Shown: one piece after another, positions 1 to 9,411 of the stretch
How the letters are laid out: each line of letters begins with the position of its first letter
Numbering within the stretch: position 1 is the first letter of the stretch
NCBI GenBank assembly: GCA_023015825.1
Contig: JALKAW010000006.1
Coordinates: 171,737-235,736, forward strand
From: Flavobacteriaceae bacterium S0862
GTDB taxonomy: Bacteria; Bacteroidota; Bacteroidia; Flavobacteriales; Flavobacteriaceae
Direction of reading: 5' to 3'
DNA: 64,000 bases
Notes under the pieces: model-generated
What the model was told of the DNA's origin: nothing
The model's input: the letters and a program-made list of their open reading frames with translations, nothing else
The model's database searches: none
Made by a program: the position numbers and the translations under genes

Positions 1-1
1 T

Positions 2-409
2 GGTATTGACAAAGCAGAAATTAGTGATCTCGATAAGCGAAGAATCTTAAGAGCGGTAGAAGCTGAGTTATTAGCCAAAGGGTTTACAAAATCTGAAAAT
101 CCAGATTTGTTAGTCAGTATTTTTACAAAATCCAGAGATAAAGTGAATATTTACAATAACGGTTGGGGTCATTATGGCTATGGCTGGAACTGGAGCCCTT
201 GGTATTGGAATAGCTATAGAGGTACCACTGTATCAACTTCAACAGAAGGAACGTTGTTTGTAGATTTAATAGATGCTAATAAAAAAGAACTCGTTTGGCA
301 AGGTATGGGAACTGGAAATATTTCGCAAAACATGAAGCACAAAGAAGAACGTATTAAAGAATTTGTTGCTAAAATCATGGAGAAGTACCCTCCTGGAATG
401 GAACAATAA
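2..409 (+). CDS. DUF4136 family protein, 5' end missing
   Basis: The C-terminal 135 residues of a protein whose start lies before the window; the open frame begins at base 2. The pattern is that of DUF4136 lipoproteins of Bacteroidota: a segment on raising an 'AVEAELLAKGF' helix, then 'NPDLLVSI', a Trp/Tyr/Gly-rich loop (GWGHYGYGWNWSPWYW), a 'LFVDLIDANKKELVWQG' strand pair and a final 'RIKEFVAKIMEKYPP' helix. Function of the family is unknown; members are usually exported and anchored by an N-terminal Cys that cannot be seen here. It is followed by an intrinsic terminator and faces the minus-strand permease gene. Family call fairly sure; role unknown. Confidence 0.8.
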   Translation, partial: GIDKAEISDLDKRRILRAVEAELLAKGFTKSENPDLLVSIFTKSRDKVNIYNNGWGHYGYGWNWSPWYWNSYRGTTVSTSTEGTLFVDLIDANKKELVWQGMGTGNISQNMKHKEERIKEFVAKIMEKYPPGMEQ

Positions 410-416
410 ATATTAT

Positions 417-446
417 AAAAAAGCACCCTTTTTGGGTGTTTTTTTA
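417..446. terminator. bidirectional intrinsic terminator
   Basis: A hairpin with arms gcaccc/gggtgt around a five-base T loop, flanked by an A run on the left and a T run on the right. It sits between two convergent genes and can serve both. Confidence 0.75.
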
Positions 447-448
447 TT

Positions 449-1543
449 TTAACTCTTTACATCCAAAGCATCACGTAATGTATTACCTATTAGCATAAAA
501 GCCATAACCAAAGTCATAATACATAATCCTGGGATTAGAGCTAAATAGGGTTTGCCAAGAATAATATAATTATAGTGGTCTTTAATCATAGCTCCCCAAC
601 TTGCCATAGGTGGTTGTGCGCCAATGCCTAAAAAACTCAAACCACTTTCAATTAAAATAGCAGCAGCGAAGTTAGCAGCAGATATTACAATAACTGGCGC
701 CATAATATTAGGAAGAATGTGTTTGGTAATAATCCTAAAATCATTATACCCTAAAGCTCTTGCTGCCGTAACATATTGCATTTCTTTAACACCAATTATT
801 TGTCCTCTCACAACCCTTGCTACTTCAACCCACATGGTTAAACCTACTGCTATAAACACTTGCCAAAAGCCTTTACCAAGAACTAATGTAATGGCTATCA
901 CCAAAAGCAGTGTTGGGATAGACCAAGTAACATTGATGAGCCACATAATAATAGCATCAACTTTCCCACCAAAATAGCCTGCAAGACTACCTAATAAAAT
1001 CCCAATGACTAGCGATATAAATACAGCCACAAAACCTATAAAGAAAGAAATTCTAGCACCTACTAGAATACGACTAAAATAATCACGCCCATATTTATCT
1101 GTTCCAAAAACAAATGTTTTATCCTTAATATAATCTTCAACATTACCTTTTGGGAAACTGTTAAGTGGTAAGGTTTTTATTTGACCCACTAAGCCATCAG
1201 ATGCATATTCAGTATAATTTAAAACGTTGTTTTCAATGTTATAATTAGATATTGGAATTTCTTCTATTTGATTTATTTCACCAAAAAATAACTTATCCAA
1301 GAAAGATTGCTCCGATATATTTTCTAAAGGCAGGGATAACATCGTCACTTTAAAACCAGGTTTTTTTGAGTGAATGGGTAAATGCATCTGGTTGGCATTT
1401 TGAGAACTATCGGGAGCAATTACATAGGCAAACACTGAAATTAAACCCGCCAAAACTATAAACCAAAAACTTAAAACGCCCCAAAAGTTTTTTTTAAACT
1501 TTTGGAGCGCTAAACTGGTTAATGAGTTACTGGTTTTACCCAT
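449..1543 (-). CDS. OppC/DppC-like ABC transporter permease
   Basis: Inner-membrane subunit of a binding-protein-dependent di/oligopeptide ABC importer. One membrane helix lies at about residues 20-43, followed by a roughly 100-residue periplasmic insert, then about five helices. The ATPase-docking EAA loop is visible near residues 252-280 (TAARALGYNDF ... HILPN), and FGTDKYGRDYFSRI precedes the permease core as in OppC proteins. The gene starts four bases after the stop of the tail-specific protease, so the two are probably cotranscribed. No partner OppB, ATPase or binding protein is in the window, so the substrate is open; peptide is inferred from family only. The long periplasmic insert is larger than in enterobacterial OppC. 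Confidence 0.88.
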   Translation of the reverse strand: MGKTSNSLTSLALQKFKKNFWGVLSFWFIVLAGLISVFAYVIAPDSSQNANQMHLPIHSKKPGFKVTMLSLPLENISEQSFLDKLFFGEINQIEEIPISNYNIENNVLNYTEYASDGLVGQIKTLPLNSFPKGNVEDYIKDKTFVFGTDKYGRDYFSRILVGARISFFIGFVAVFISLVIGILLGSLAGYFGGKVDAIIMWLINVTWSIPTLLLVIAITLVLGKGFWQVFIAVGLTMWVEVARVVRGQIIGVKEMQYVTAARALGYNDFRIITKHILPNIMAPVIVISAANFAAAILIESGLSFLGIGAQPPMASWGAMIKDHYNYIILGKPYLALIPGLCIMTLVMAFMLIGNTLRDALDVKS

Positions 1544-1547
1544 TAAA

Positions 1548-3770
1548 TTAATTTTTTATAGTCGTAGCTAATTTAGTTTTTACTTCGTAAGACATTTTTA
1601 AATCATTAAGTACATTAAGTGCTTCTTCGATATAAACGTCGCTACTTAAACTTTGATGCCAACGATCTCGCTTCATTTTAAGTGTAGAATCTTGTGACAT
1701 TAAGGCCAATTCGTAAGGCAATGAATTAAAGGTTAAGTTAGTTTTATAATCAGCTAGCTTATCAAAGAGTTTTGCCTCATTCTCATTAGTGTCTAGTTGA
1801 GCCTTATAGTCTTGGTAATTTAATGGATAATAGTCATTGTCTCTTATTTTCTTAATCCATTTGGCATTTTCGTCAATTAACTTGAGTTGTTCACTTTGTT
1901 CCATACGTTCTTTACTTCTTTTAATGGTGTCATCATAATCAAAGTAATTACCCCAAGTATTGTAAGTAGCTGCTTGAATTTTATCCCAAGGTAATGGGTT
2001 GTCTTGGTCCTTTTCACCTATGTCAATGTAACTATAACGGTCTGGTACTACCACATCGCTTTCAACACCCTTTAATTGTACTGAACCACCATTAATACGA
2101 TAGTATTTTTGAATTGTAAGCTTAATAGCTCCCATATCGCCATTGGTATTGTTCCTAACAAACCTATTTAAATCAACAACTCTCTGTACAGATCCTTTAC
2201 CAAAAGTATGTTTGCTACCAATAACTATGGCACGCTTGTAATCTTGTAATGCAGCTGCCATAATCTCTGATGCAGATGCCGAATTCTCATTTACCAAAAT
2301 TACTAATGGTCCATCCCAAGCTATAGATCGGTCACGGTCACTTAAAACCTCAGCAGGCTCACCAGTAGTTCGTACTTGTACAACGGGACCTTCTTCAATA
2401 AAAAGTCCAACCATATCTATTACAGCTCTTAAAGACCCTCCTCCGTTATTTCTTAAATCGATTACAAGACCTTCCATGCCTTCAGCTTTTAAACGCTCTA
2501 CTTCTTTCTTAATATCACTTGCAGAATTACGTGCATTATTGTCATTGAAATTATCATAGAATCCTGGTAAATTAATCACTCCAAAAGTTTTATCACCTTT
2601 TTTTACAGTAGACGACTTTGCATACGTCTCTTCCAGTTCTATAACATCTCTAGGTATTGACAAATCTTCGATAGTTCCATCAACTTTTTTTAAAGTTAAA
2701 ATGACATTTGTTCCTTTAGGACCTCTAATAAATTTAACAGCATCTCCAGACCTCATCCCTACAACATTTACACCTTCCTCTTCGTCTTCTTGTCTTACTT
2801 TTAATATGGCATCCCCAACTTCTAGTTTGTTTTGCCTCCAAGCAGAACCTCCTGAAATAAGTTCGGTTATCGTAATATATTCTCCTTTTTGTATTAATCT
2901 AGCACCAATGCCCTCATATTTACCTGTCATTCTAACGTCAAAATCTTCTCTCTCCTCAGGCGCTAAGTAATAGGTGTGTGGATCGAATTCTCTCGCAATA
3001 GTATTTATATATACTGTGAACCAATCATTACGCTCTCTTTCACCAATAAAAACATAAAGTTCATCAAGTAAACGTAAAGTTGTTTCACGCGCTTCTTGTT
3101 CTAATTCAGTATTAGATTTAACAACAAATTGTTTCTCGTCATCACCATTAATAAATTTATCTTTCTCTAAATCAGTTAAAGCATCAATTTCTACAGCACT
3201 CATATCGCTTATCTCTTTTTTTCTTTTGATACCAGCTTCTTGTTCTAAAACAAGATCATGGTAATTAGCAATGGTCGAAAACTTTAATTGATATCTCCAA
3301 CGTTCTTTCATTTCTTTTTTAGAGGATACATAGCTTAAATCTTCATAATCGGCTTTGAAAACTTCATCTTCATTGAAATCAAAAGGGTTTTTTAAAACTT
3401 CTTGGTAAAGTTCTTGTGATTCAGCCATACGCTTTAATAAACGCTCGTGAGTTAAATTGAAAAACGAAACATCGTAAGCCATGATTTGATCGTCAAGTTG
3501 TGTTTTGAATTTTTCAAACTCCTTTATGTCAGACTCATAAAAATAGCGCTTAAAGGGATCTATTTGATTTATATATTCATCAAAAATTGCTTCCGAAAAA
3601 TTGTCATTTATATCTTTGGGTTGAAAATGACCTTGCTCTAATACCATGGTAATTAATTCCATAAGAGCTCTGTCCTTATCAGTGTCATCATCTATAGTTT
3701 TTGTAGTAAAACTGCATGATGCAAAAGCCAGTAGTAACGTTAGTAGTAAAATATTATAATTCCTTTTCAT
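1548..3770 (-). CDS. prc: carboxy-terminal processing protease (Tsp/Prc), lipoprotein
   Basis: Periplasmic S41 serine protease that degrades or trims proteins from the C-terminus. The N-terminus is a lipoprotein signal (LLLAFASC, Cys at about residue 19). A Tsp N-terminal helical region is followed by a PDZ domain (about 270-360, with GIGARLIQKG and RGPKGTNVILT), then the S41 core. The catalytic dyad is read as Ser499 in SASASEI and Lys525 in TFGKGSVQ. A C-terminal Tsp extension follows (about 590-740). At 740 residues the length is normal for the Bacteroidota group. It is the first gene of a minus-strand pair with the permease and diverges from surE. Strong call. Confidence 0.95.
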   Translation of the reverse strand: MKRNYNILLLTLLLAFASCSFTTKTIDDDTDKDRALMELITMVLEQGHFQPKDINDNFSEAIFDEYINQIDPFKRYFYESDIKEFEKFKTQLDDQIMAYDVSFFNLTHERLLKRMAESQELYQEVLKNPFDFNEDEVFKADYEDLSYVSSKKEMKERWRYQLKFSTIANYHDLVLEQEAGIKRKKEISDMSAVEIDALTDLEKDKFINGDDEKQFVVKSNTELEQEARETTLRLLDELYVFIGERERNDWFTVYINTIAREFDPHTYYLAPEEREDFDVRMTGKYEGIGARLIQKGEYITITELISGGSAWRQNKLEVGDAILKVRQEDEEEGVNVVGMRSGDAVKFIRGPKGTNVILTLKKVDGTIEDLSIPRDVIELEETYAKSSTVKKGDKTFGVINLPGFYDNFNDNNARNSASDIKKEVERLKAEGMEGLVIDLRNNGGGSLRAVIDMVGLFIEEGPVVQVRTTGEPAEVLSDRDRSIAWDGPLVILVNENSASASEIMAAALQDYKRAIVIGSKHTFGKGSVQRVVDLNRFVRNNTNGDMGAIKLTIQKYYRINGGSVQLKGVESDVVVPDRYSYIDIGEKDQDNPLPWDKIQAATYNTWGNYFDYDDTIKRSKERMEQSEQLKLIDENAKWIKKIRDNDYYPLNYQDYKAQLDTNENEAKLFDKLADYKTNLTFNSLPYELALMSQDSTLKMKRDRWHQSLSSDVYIEEALNVLNDLKMSYEVKTKLATTIKN

Positions 3771-3890
3771 TTTTCTTTCTTTTTGGGTGAAATTTTTATC
3801 TAAATTAAAGAAAAAATTATGCCAATATTGTGTTCTAGTACTAATTTTTTGTTAAACAGTATAAAACAAGATATTTCGAGCGAATTTATT

Positions 3891-3898
3891 TACTTTTG
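3891..3898 (+). promoter_or_regulatory. housekeeping -7 box of surE
   Basis: TACTTTTG fits the Bacteroidota TAnnTTTG consensus and lies 27 bases before the surE start codon. I see no TTG at the expected -33 distance. Confidence 0.5.
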
Positions 3899-3924
3899 TA
3901 ATTCAAAATTACGCAGCTAAAAAC

Positions 3925-4704
3925 ATGCAAAAAAAACCACTTATTCTTGTTACAAATGATGATGGTATTACGGCTCCAGGTATTAGAACTTTAATTAAAG
4001 TCATGAATACTATTGGCGACGTTGTTGTTGTGGCGCCAGATAGTCCGCAAAGCGGAATGGGTCATGCCATAACTGTTGATGCTACTTTACATTGCAGAAA
4101 AGAACATATTGATGATGGTCCACAAATAGAATATAGTACTTCTGGTACACCTGCCGATTGCATAAAACTAGCAAGGCATGAAATTTTAGATAGAGTGCCA
4201 GATATTTGTGTTTCTGGTATTAATCATGGCTCAAACTCTTCCATAAATGTAATTTATTCAGGCACTATGAGTGCTGCAATAGAAGCTGGAATAGAAGGCA
4301 TTCCTGCTATTGGCTTTTCGCTGTTAGATTATAATTATGATGCAAATTTTGCGCCTAGCGAAGATTTTATCAAAACGATTACGCTTAATGTATTGAACAA
4401 TGGTTTGCCAAAAGGTGTGGTTTTAAATGTGAATATTCCCAACTTATCTAAAAAGGCAATTAAAGGAATTAAAGTTTGCAGACAAGCTAATGCGAATTGG
4501 GTAGAAAAGTTTGATAAACGCCAAAACCCTCAAGGTAAGGATTATTATTGGCTAACTGGAGAATTTGTAAATTTAGATAAAGGTGAAGATACTGATGAGT
4601 GGGCTTTAAAAGAAGGTTATATTTCGGTAGTTCCTGTACAATTTGACATGACGGCTCACCATTTCATACAACAATTAAATTCATGGTCTTTTAATGAAGA
4701 ATAA
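3925..4704 (+). CDS. surE: 5'/3'-nucleotidase SurE
   Basis: Metal-dependent phosphatase that hydrolyses nucleoside 5'- and 3'-monophosphates in the cytoplasm. The signature metal site is at the N-terminus (LVTNDDGITAPG, Asp12-Asp13), followed by VVAPDSPQSGMGHAIT and the SGINHGSNSS loop that supplies further metal and phosphate contacts. At 259 residues it has the family's normal length. The next gene overlaps its 3' end by 11 bases and lpxB follows, a gene order repeatedly seen in Flavobacteriaceae. Transcription probably begins at the TAnnTTTG box upstream. Strong call. Confidence 0.96.
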   Translation: MQKKPLILVTNDDGITAPGIRTLIKVMNTIGDVVVVAPDSPQSGMGHAITVDATLHCRKEHIDDGPQIEYSTSGTPADCIKLARHEILDRVPDICVSGINHGSNSSINVIYSGTMSAAIEAGIEGIPAIGFSLLDYNYDANFAPSEDFIKTITLNVLNNGLPKGVVLNVNIPNLSKKAIKGIKVCRQANANWVEKFDKRQNPQGKDYYWLTGEFVNLDKGEDTDEWALKEGYISVVPVQFDMTAHHFIQQLNSWSFNEE

Positions 4705-4975
4705 AGATATTATTATTGGCATACTAGTGGGACTAGTTGCTAACGCTATTGGCTTGTATTTTGCAGCAATGTTTTTAGGAAAAGGAGACGATCCTTTTAC
4801 GGTTATTAAAGCTGCAAATACTGAAGGGTTTTTAGGCAAATTAGTGAGTCTTGGAGCTATTGTAAACCTTGGAGCTTTTTTTGTTTTTATAAAAAAGAAA
4901 CAAGATCATCGTGCTAAAGGTGTGCTTTTAGCCACTGTTTTAATTGCTGTTTTTACGTTTGTGATTAAATTATAA
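4694..4975 (+). CDS. small three-helix membrane protein between surE and lpxB
   Basis: I do not recognise a named family. The 93-residue product has three hydrophobic segments (about 6-28, 46-65 and 73-92) with a short basic turn KKKQDHRAK between the second and third. It begins 11 bases inside surE and ends four bases before the lpxB start codon, so the three genes are almost certainly translated from one message. The tight packing between surE and lpxB suggests a link to membrane or lipid A metabolism, but that is inference from position only. Confidence 0.8.
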   Translation: MKNKDIIIGILVGLVANAIGLYFAAMFLGKGDDPFTVIKAANTEGFLGKLVSLGAIVNLGAFFVFIKKKQDHRAKGVLLATVLIAVFTFVIKL

Positions 4976-4979
4976 ATAC

Positions 4980-6095
4980 ATGAAGTACTACATCATTGCA
5001 GGAGAAGCTTCGGGAGACTTACATGGAGCTAATCTAATGAAAGCACTCGAACACCAAGATGTGAACGCTGAGTTCAGGTTTTGGGGAGGTGATTTAATGC
5101 AAAATGTTGGCGGTACTTTAATTAAGCATTACAAAGAATTAGCTTTTATGGGTTTTATCGAGGTTATTATGAACCTTAGAACCATCACTAAAAATCTTAG
5201 ATTCTGTAAGCAAGATATTGAAAGCTATAATCCCGATGTGATTATATTTATTGATTATCCTGGATTTAATTTACGTATAGCTAAATGGGCAAAAGCCAAA
5301 GGTTTTAAAACACATTATTATATTTCTCCACAAATTTGGGCATGGAAAGAGAATAGAATAAACGCCATAAAAAGAGATATTGATAAAATGTATGTGATTC
5401 TTCCATTTGAAAAATCATTTTATGAAGACAAACACAACTTTCCTGTAGAATTTGTTGGTCATCCTTTAATTGATGCAATTTCAGATAGAGCTCAAGTTGA
5501 TTTATATGAATTTAGAGCAGAACATGAATTAAGCAACAAACCAATTATCGCTTTATTACCGGGAAGTAGAAAACAAGAAATCACAAAAATGCTTTCTATA
5601 ATGCTGAGTGTGGTTGAAAATTTTAAAGATTACCAATTTGTTATCGCTGGTGCACCTAGTCAAGATTATGATTTCTACCAACAATTTATTAAAAAAGCCA
5701 ATGTTCATTTTGTAAGTAATAAAACGTATGATTTACTAAGTGTGTCCAAGGCTGCTTTGGTAACTTCTGGGACAGCAACCCTAGAAACGGCTTTGTTTAA
5801 AGTTCCTCAAGTAGTGTGTTATAAAGGCTCATGGCTGTCTTATCAAATAGGAAAGCGTTTGGTGAAGCATATTAAATATATTTCACTAGTGAATTTAATT
5901 ATGGACAAGGAAGTTGTTACTGAGCTTATCCAAAATGAATGTAATACAAATCGTTTAAATAAGGAGCTACAAAAAATTCTAGATGATTATGAACGCTCTA
6001 AGTTTTTTATAAGCTATTACGAACTTGAAAAAAAGCTTGGTGGAAAAGGCGCAAGTGAGAAAGTTGCAAATTTAATTTTTAATTCTTTAAATTAG
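4980..6095 (+). CDS. lpxB: lipid-A-disaccharide synthase
   Basis: Peripheral inner-membrane glycosyltransferase (GT19) that joins UDP-2,3-diacylglucosamine and lipid X to form the lipid A disaccharide. The N-terminal signature IIAGEASGDLHGANL is present at residues 4-18, followed by the conserved ISPQIWAWKENRI segment and the donor-binding half with LLPGSRKQEI and VTSGTATLETAL. Length, 371 residues, is typical. It lies in the surE run and is followed by an NlpC/P60 lipoprotein 21 bases on. Its presence confirms a Gram-negative cell with lipid A. Strong call. Confidence 0.97.
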   Translation: MKYYIIAGEASGDLHGANLMKALEHQDVNAEFRFWGGDLMQNVGGTLIKHYKELAFMGFIEVIMNLRTITKNLRFCKQDIESYNPDVIIFIDYPGFNLRIAKWAKAKGFKTHYYISPQIWAWKENRINAIKRDIDKMYVILPFEKSFYEDKHNFPVEFVGHPLIDAISDRAQVDLYEFRAEHELSNKPIIALLPGSRKQEITKMLSIMLSVVENFKDYQFVIAGAPSQDYDFYQQFIKKANVHFVSNKTYDLLSVSKAALVTSGTATLETALFKVPQVVCYKGSWLSYQIGKRLVKHIKYISLVNLIMDKEVVTELIQNECNTNRLNKELQKILDDYERSKFFISYYELEKKLGGKGASEKVANLIFNSLN

Positions 6096-6116
6096 CATCG
6101 ATTACATATAGTGTTT

Positions 6117-6650
6117 ATGCGATTTTTGCCCCTAATTTTAATACTTCTTATAGGTTTTACATCTTGTAAATCTTCAAAACTTGCATCTAAAAACAAGAGC
6201 GAGTCCATTGCGAAAACAGATCAATCTAAAAAAAGTAAGAGAGCGACTAACATAAGTTTAGAAAGTGTAAAAGCAGAAAACATTGTTGATTATGCTCAGC
6301 AATTTGAAGGTGTTAGGTATAAGTACGGAGGCACTACAAAAAGAGGAATGGATTGTTCTGGACTTATTCAAACTTCATATAAAAGCGAATCTGTATTACT
6401 ACCAAGAACAACTAATGATTTAGCTAAAACAGGTGATTGGATTGATTTAAAAGAAGTAAAAAAAGGTGATTTACTCTTTTTTGCAACTAAGAAAAACAGT
6501 AGAAAAGTAAATCATGTTGGCATAGTAACCTATGTGAATAAAGATGATGTAGAATTCATTCATGCCTCTACAAGTAAAGGCGTTATTAACTCAAAATTAA
6601 AAAATCGTTATTGGTATTTTGCCTTTGTACAGGCAAGACGTGTTTTGTAA
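6117..6650 (+). CDS. NlpC/P60 (C40) cell-wall hydrolase lipoprotein
   Basis: Probable periplasmic peptidoglycan endopeptidase. The N-terminus is a lipoprotein signal with Cys17 (LIGFTSC), then a Lys/Ser-rich linker (about 18-48) and a C40 domain. The catalytic residues are read as Cys80 (RGMDCSGL), His133 (VNHVGIV) and His149 (IHAST). I chose the ATG at 6117 over an in-frame GTG at 6111 because the signal peptide begins there; both differ by two codons only. It lies between lpxB and comEC on the same strand with short gaps, a common flavobacterial order. Substrate bond is not shown by the sequence. Confidence 0.92.
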   Translation: MRFLPLILILLIGFTSCKSSKLASKNKSESIAKTDQSKKSKRATNISLESVKAENIVDYAQQFEGVRYKYGGTTKRGMDCSGLIQTSYKSESVLLPRTTNDLAKTGDWIDLKEVKKGDLLFFATKKNSRKVNHVGIVTYVNKDDVEFIHASTSKGVINSKLKNRYWYFAFVQARRVL

Positions 6651-6671
6651 GATTTTTATTATCTTGCATAG

Positions 6672-8711
6672 ATGCAATTGCTTAATTTCAAGGTAATTAA
6701 ACTAACTATCTGTTTAATCACAGGAATTCTTCTTGGATATTTCTTTGATGTAAACATAGTTTATCTTATAAGTTTAAGCGTTACTTTTTTATTATTGCTA
6801 GTTGTTGATTTATTTGTCTCTAAATACACTCGTAAAAAATACTATTGGGTAGCTATTGTTATTTATTTAGCTACTATTTGTATTGGTTTTTTAAGCCTAT
6901 CAACTCATAATGAGTCTAATTTTAAAAACCACTACACTAAGATTAATCTAAAGCATGAAGATGTATCTCGGTTTATAAATTTTAGAGTTAGAGAGGTTTT
7001 AAAACCAGGAAATTTTTACAATAAATATGTTATAGATATTTTGAATCTTGACAACATAAACAGTTCTGGTAGCTTATTACTCAATGTTGTCAAAGAGTCA
7101 ACTACAGAACCTCTAAAAGTTGATGATGTTTTAATAACCAAAACACAGTTTAAGGAATTGATTCCACCTTTAAATCCGCATCAGTTTGATTATAAAACCT
7201 ATTTAAAGAAACAACATATTTATCACCAGCTATTTGTTTCTAATTCGGAGCTTCATATTATAAGTAATGACAAGCATACGCTTTTTGGCTATGCAAGCTT
7301 ATTAAGGGAAACTATAAATAATAAACTTGAAACTTATAATTTCAAACCTGAAGAGCTTGCTATAATAAATGCATTACTGTTAGGACAAAGACAAGATATA
7401 TCTAAAGATATCTATGATAGTTATACGCAAGCTGGAGCCATACATATACTGGCGGTTTCTGGGTTGCATGTTGGGATTATTCTTATTCTTTTGAACATCT
7501 TATTTAAACCAATAGAATATTTTAAACATGGTTTATTTTTTAAAACTCTACTGCTAATTGTTGTTTTATGGAGCTTCGCAGTAATAGCTGGCTTATCTGC
7601 TTCGGTTGTTAGATCCGTAAGTATGTTTACAGTAGTTGCAATTGCTTTAAATTTAAAGCGACCAACCAATGTTTACAACACCTTAACCATATCCATGTTT
7701 ATACTTTTGCTGTGGAAACCAACCTTCTTATTTGATGTAGGTTTTCAACTAAGTTATCTAGCTGTTTTTGCTATTGTAGCCATACAACCTATGTTGGATA
7801 AGCTATGGCGACCTAAACTTAAATTAGTGAGAATTTTTTGGAATATTTTTACGGTTACGCTTGCAGCACAGTTTGGCGTTATACCAATAAGTCTTTACTA
7901 TTTTCATCAGTTTCCTGGGTTGTTTTTTATTTCTAATTTGGCTATAATTCCTTTTTTAGGTGTGATTTTAGGTTTGGGTATAGTCGTTATTGGACTGTCG
8001 TTGATAAATCTGCTTCCTTCGTTTCTTGCAAGTGCATACGGTACTATTATTTCAAAAATGAATGAGCTTGTTGGTTGGGTTGCAGCTCAAGAATCTTTTT
8101 TATTCAGAAATATTTCTTTTGATATTATACATGTACTCATTAGTTATGCAATCATTATTAGTATTCTAATTTATTTAAAAACTAAAACCTTTAAAAGTGT
8201 TGTTTCTTTATTGGTCATCATTATTATCAGCCAAAGTGCTTTAATCTTTGATAAAAAGGAGAGGGCTAACAACTCCTTTGTTGTATTTCACAAATCAAGG
8301 CACAGTATTATTGGGCATAAATTAAACCAAAAGCTACATCTTTATTCAAATAGTAATGATAGTATTTTAAAGAATGATAAAACTATTACCAACTACAAAG
8401 TTGGTATTCACTCAAAGACTACAATTATTGATTCTATAAAAAGCATTTATACTTTTAATAATTATAAATTATTAGTAATAGATAGTCTAGGTGTTTATAA
8501 AACCAAAAACTTCAAACCTACAATAGTATTGTTACAACACTCTCCAAAAATTAATTTGGAACGATTAATAGAACAGCTACAACCAGAATTAATAATAAGT
8601 GATGGAAGCAATTATAAAAGCTACCAAGAGCGATGGAGAACAACTTGCGAAGCAAAAAAGATCCCTTTTCATCAAACGAGTAAAAAGGGAGCTTTTATAT
8701 ATAATTATTAG
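6672..8711 (+). CDS. comEC: ComEC/Rec2-type DNA uptake channel protein
   Basis: Inner-membrane protein expected to carry single-stranded DNA into the cytoplasm during transformation. An N-terminal membrane region is followed by a DUF4131-like soluble part (about 65-200) and the Competence domain of many helices with the hallmark HILAVSGLHVGI near residue 257. The C-terminal part (about 530-679) resembles the position of the metallo-beta-lactamase domain of longer ComEC proteins, but I see no HxHxDH metal motif; only the closing strand-helix pattern (LIISDGSNYKSYQERW) is recognisable. It is the last gene of the plus-strand run and converges on a lipoprotein gene. Family call strong; nuclease activity doubtful. 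Confidence 0.92.
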   Translation: MQLLNFKVIKLTICLITGILLGYFFDVNIVYLISLSVTFLLLLVVDLFVSKYTRKKYYWVAIVIYLATICIGFLSLSTHNESNFKNHYTKINLKHEDVSRFINFRVREVLKPGNFYNKYVIDILNLDNINSSGSLLLNVVKESTTEPLKVDDVLITKTQFKELIPPLNPHQFDYKTYLKKQHIYHQLFVSNSELHIISNDKHTLFGYASLLRETINNKLETYNFKPEELAIINALLLGQRQDISKDIYDSYTQAGAIHILAVSGLHVGIILILLNILFKPIEYFKHGLFFKTLLLIVVLWSFAVIAGLSASVVRSVSMFTVVAIALNLKRPTNVYNTLTISMFILLLWKPTFLFDVGFQLSYLAVFAIVAIQPMLDKLWRPKLKLVRIFWNIFTVTLAAQFGVIPISLYYFHQFPGLFFISNLAIIPFLGVILGLGIVVIGLSLINLLPSFLASAYGTIISKMNELVGWVAAQESFLFRNISFDIIHVLISYAIIISILIYLKTKTFKSVVSLLVIIIISQSALIFDKKERANNSFVVFHKSRHSIIGHKLNQKLHLYSNSNDSILKNDKTITNYKVGIHSKTTIIDSIKSIYTFNNYKLLVIDSLGVYKTKNFKPTIVLLQHSPKINLERLIEQLQPELIISDGSNYKSYQERWRTTCEAKKIPFHQTSKKGAFIYNY

Positions 8712-8715
8712 AAAG

Positions 8716-9195
8716 TTAATTTAATACTCTAACATAATTCTCTGAAAAAATACGATCCCCTTCAGGGCCAAGATCTATTTGACTATATGTGTCTTTTCCA
8801 ATAATAAGTTCAAAATTAAAAATATGCATCGTATCAATTACTTTAAGCATGGCAATCGAACCATACTCTAAATACTCAGTTAATGTTGAGTCTGTTATTT
8901 CATAAGAACCATATCCAAAATAATCAATCTTATTGGCTGGTGCTCTACGAGACCACATAACTTTACCATCTTTAAATATTTTAACTTGCCTATTGTTTTC
9001 ATTATTAATAATGGTATCTTTAATTTTATTGCCTTCGTAATTATAAAAGCTAATAAGTTCCCAAACACCATCAAGAGATTGTTTTTCAACATTTTTGACA
9101 ATGTCTTCTTCAGTGATTTCCTCTTTAGTCGCCTCTTGTTGCTTGCAAGAAAACAGAAAAAGAAACAAGCCTAAAAATAGAATTAGATTTTTCAT
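8716..9195 (-). CDS. lipocalin-like lipoprotein, unknown function
   Basis: A 159-residue exported protein. I start it at the ATG at 9195 because a lipoprotein signal (LFLFLFSC, Cys at about residue 17) begins there; the longer reading frame adds 25 residues with no signal character. After an acidic linker, SLDGVWELISFYNYEGNKI and the following strands look like the lipocalin-like/DUF4488 type of small beta-barrel common in Bacteroidota lipoproteins. No active-site residues are recognisable. It ends five bases from the comEC stop and is alone on its strand here. The function is unknown. Confidence 0.75.
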   Translation of the reverse strand: MKNLILFLGLFLFLFSCKQQEATKEEITEEDIVKNVEKQSLDGVWELISFYNYEGNKIKDTIINNENNRQVKIFKDGKVMWSRRAPANKIDYFGYGSYEITDSTLTEYLEYGSIAMLKVIDTMHIFNFELIIGKDTYSQIDLGPEGDRIFSENYVRVLN

Positions 9196-9347
9196 AATTT
9201 CAGTATTTATTAATCGTAAGTTAATTAATCCAAAGGGCGAAATTGACGGCAGTGACAAATAGCACACCATACAATTTACAATTTTTTTATGAATTTTTTA
9301 ACATTTACACTTTTGTAAACAACATAAAAAAGAATGAAAACTCATTT

Positions 9348-9400
9348 TATATTAAAAAAAACCTTTTCATTAATCTAGTGAAAAGGTTTTTTTTAATATA
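9348..9400. terminator. bidirectional terminator with 22-bp perfect arms
   Basis: The arms 9348-9369 and 9379-9400 are exact reverse complements around a nine-base loop; the core is accttttca/tgaaaaggt flanked by eight A and eight T. It lies just after the stop of the minus-strand thioredoxin gene, which it probably terminates. Confidence 0.8.
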
Positions 9401-9411
9401 TGTAATATAAA

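Noticed and set aside
8655..8700. Hairpin tccctttt/aaaaggga near the end of comEC as a terminator
   Set aside because: It lies before the stop codon and the following T run is weak and broken; probably only coding sequence.
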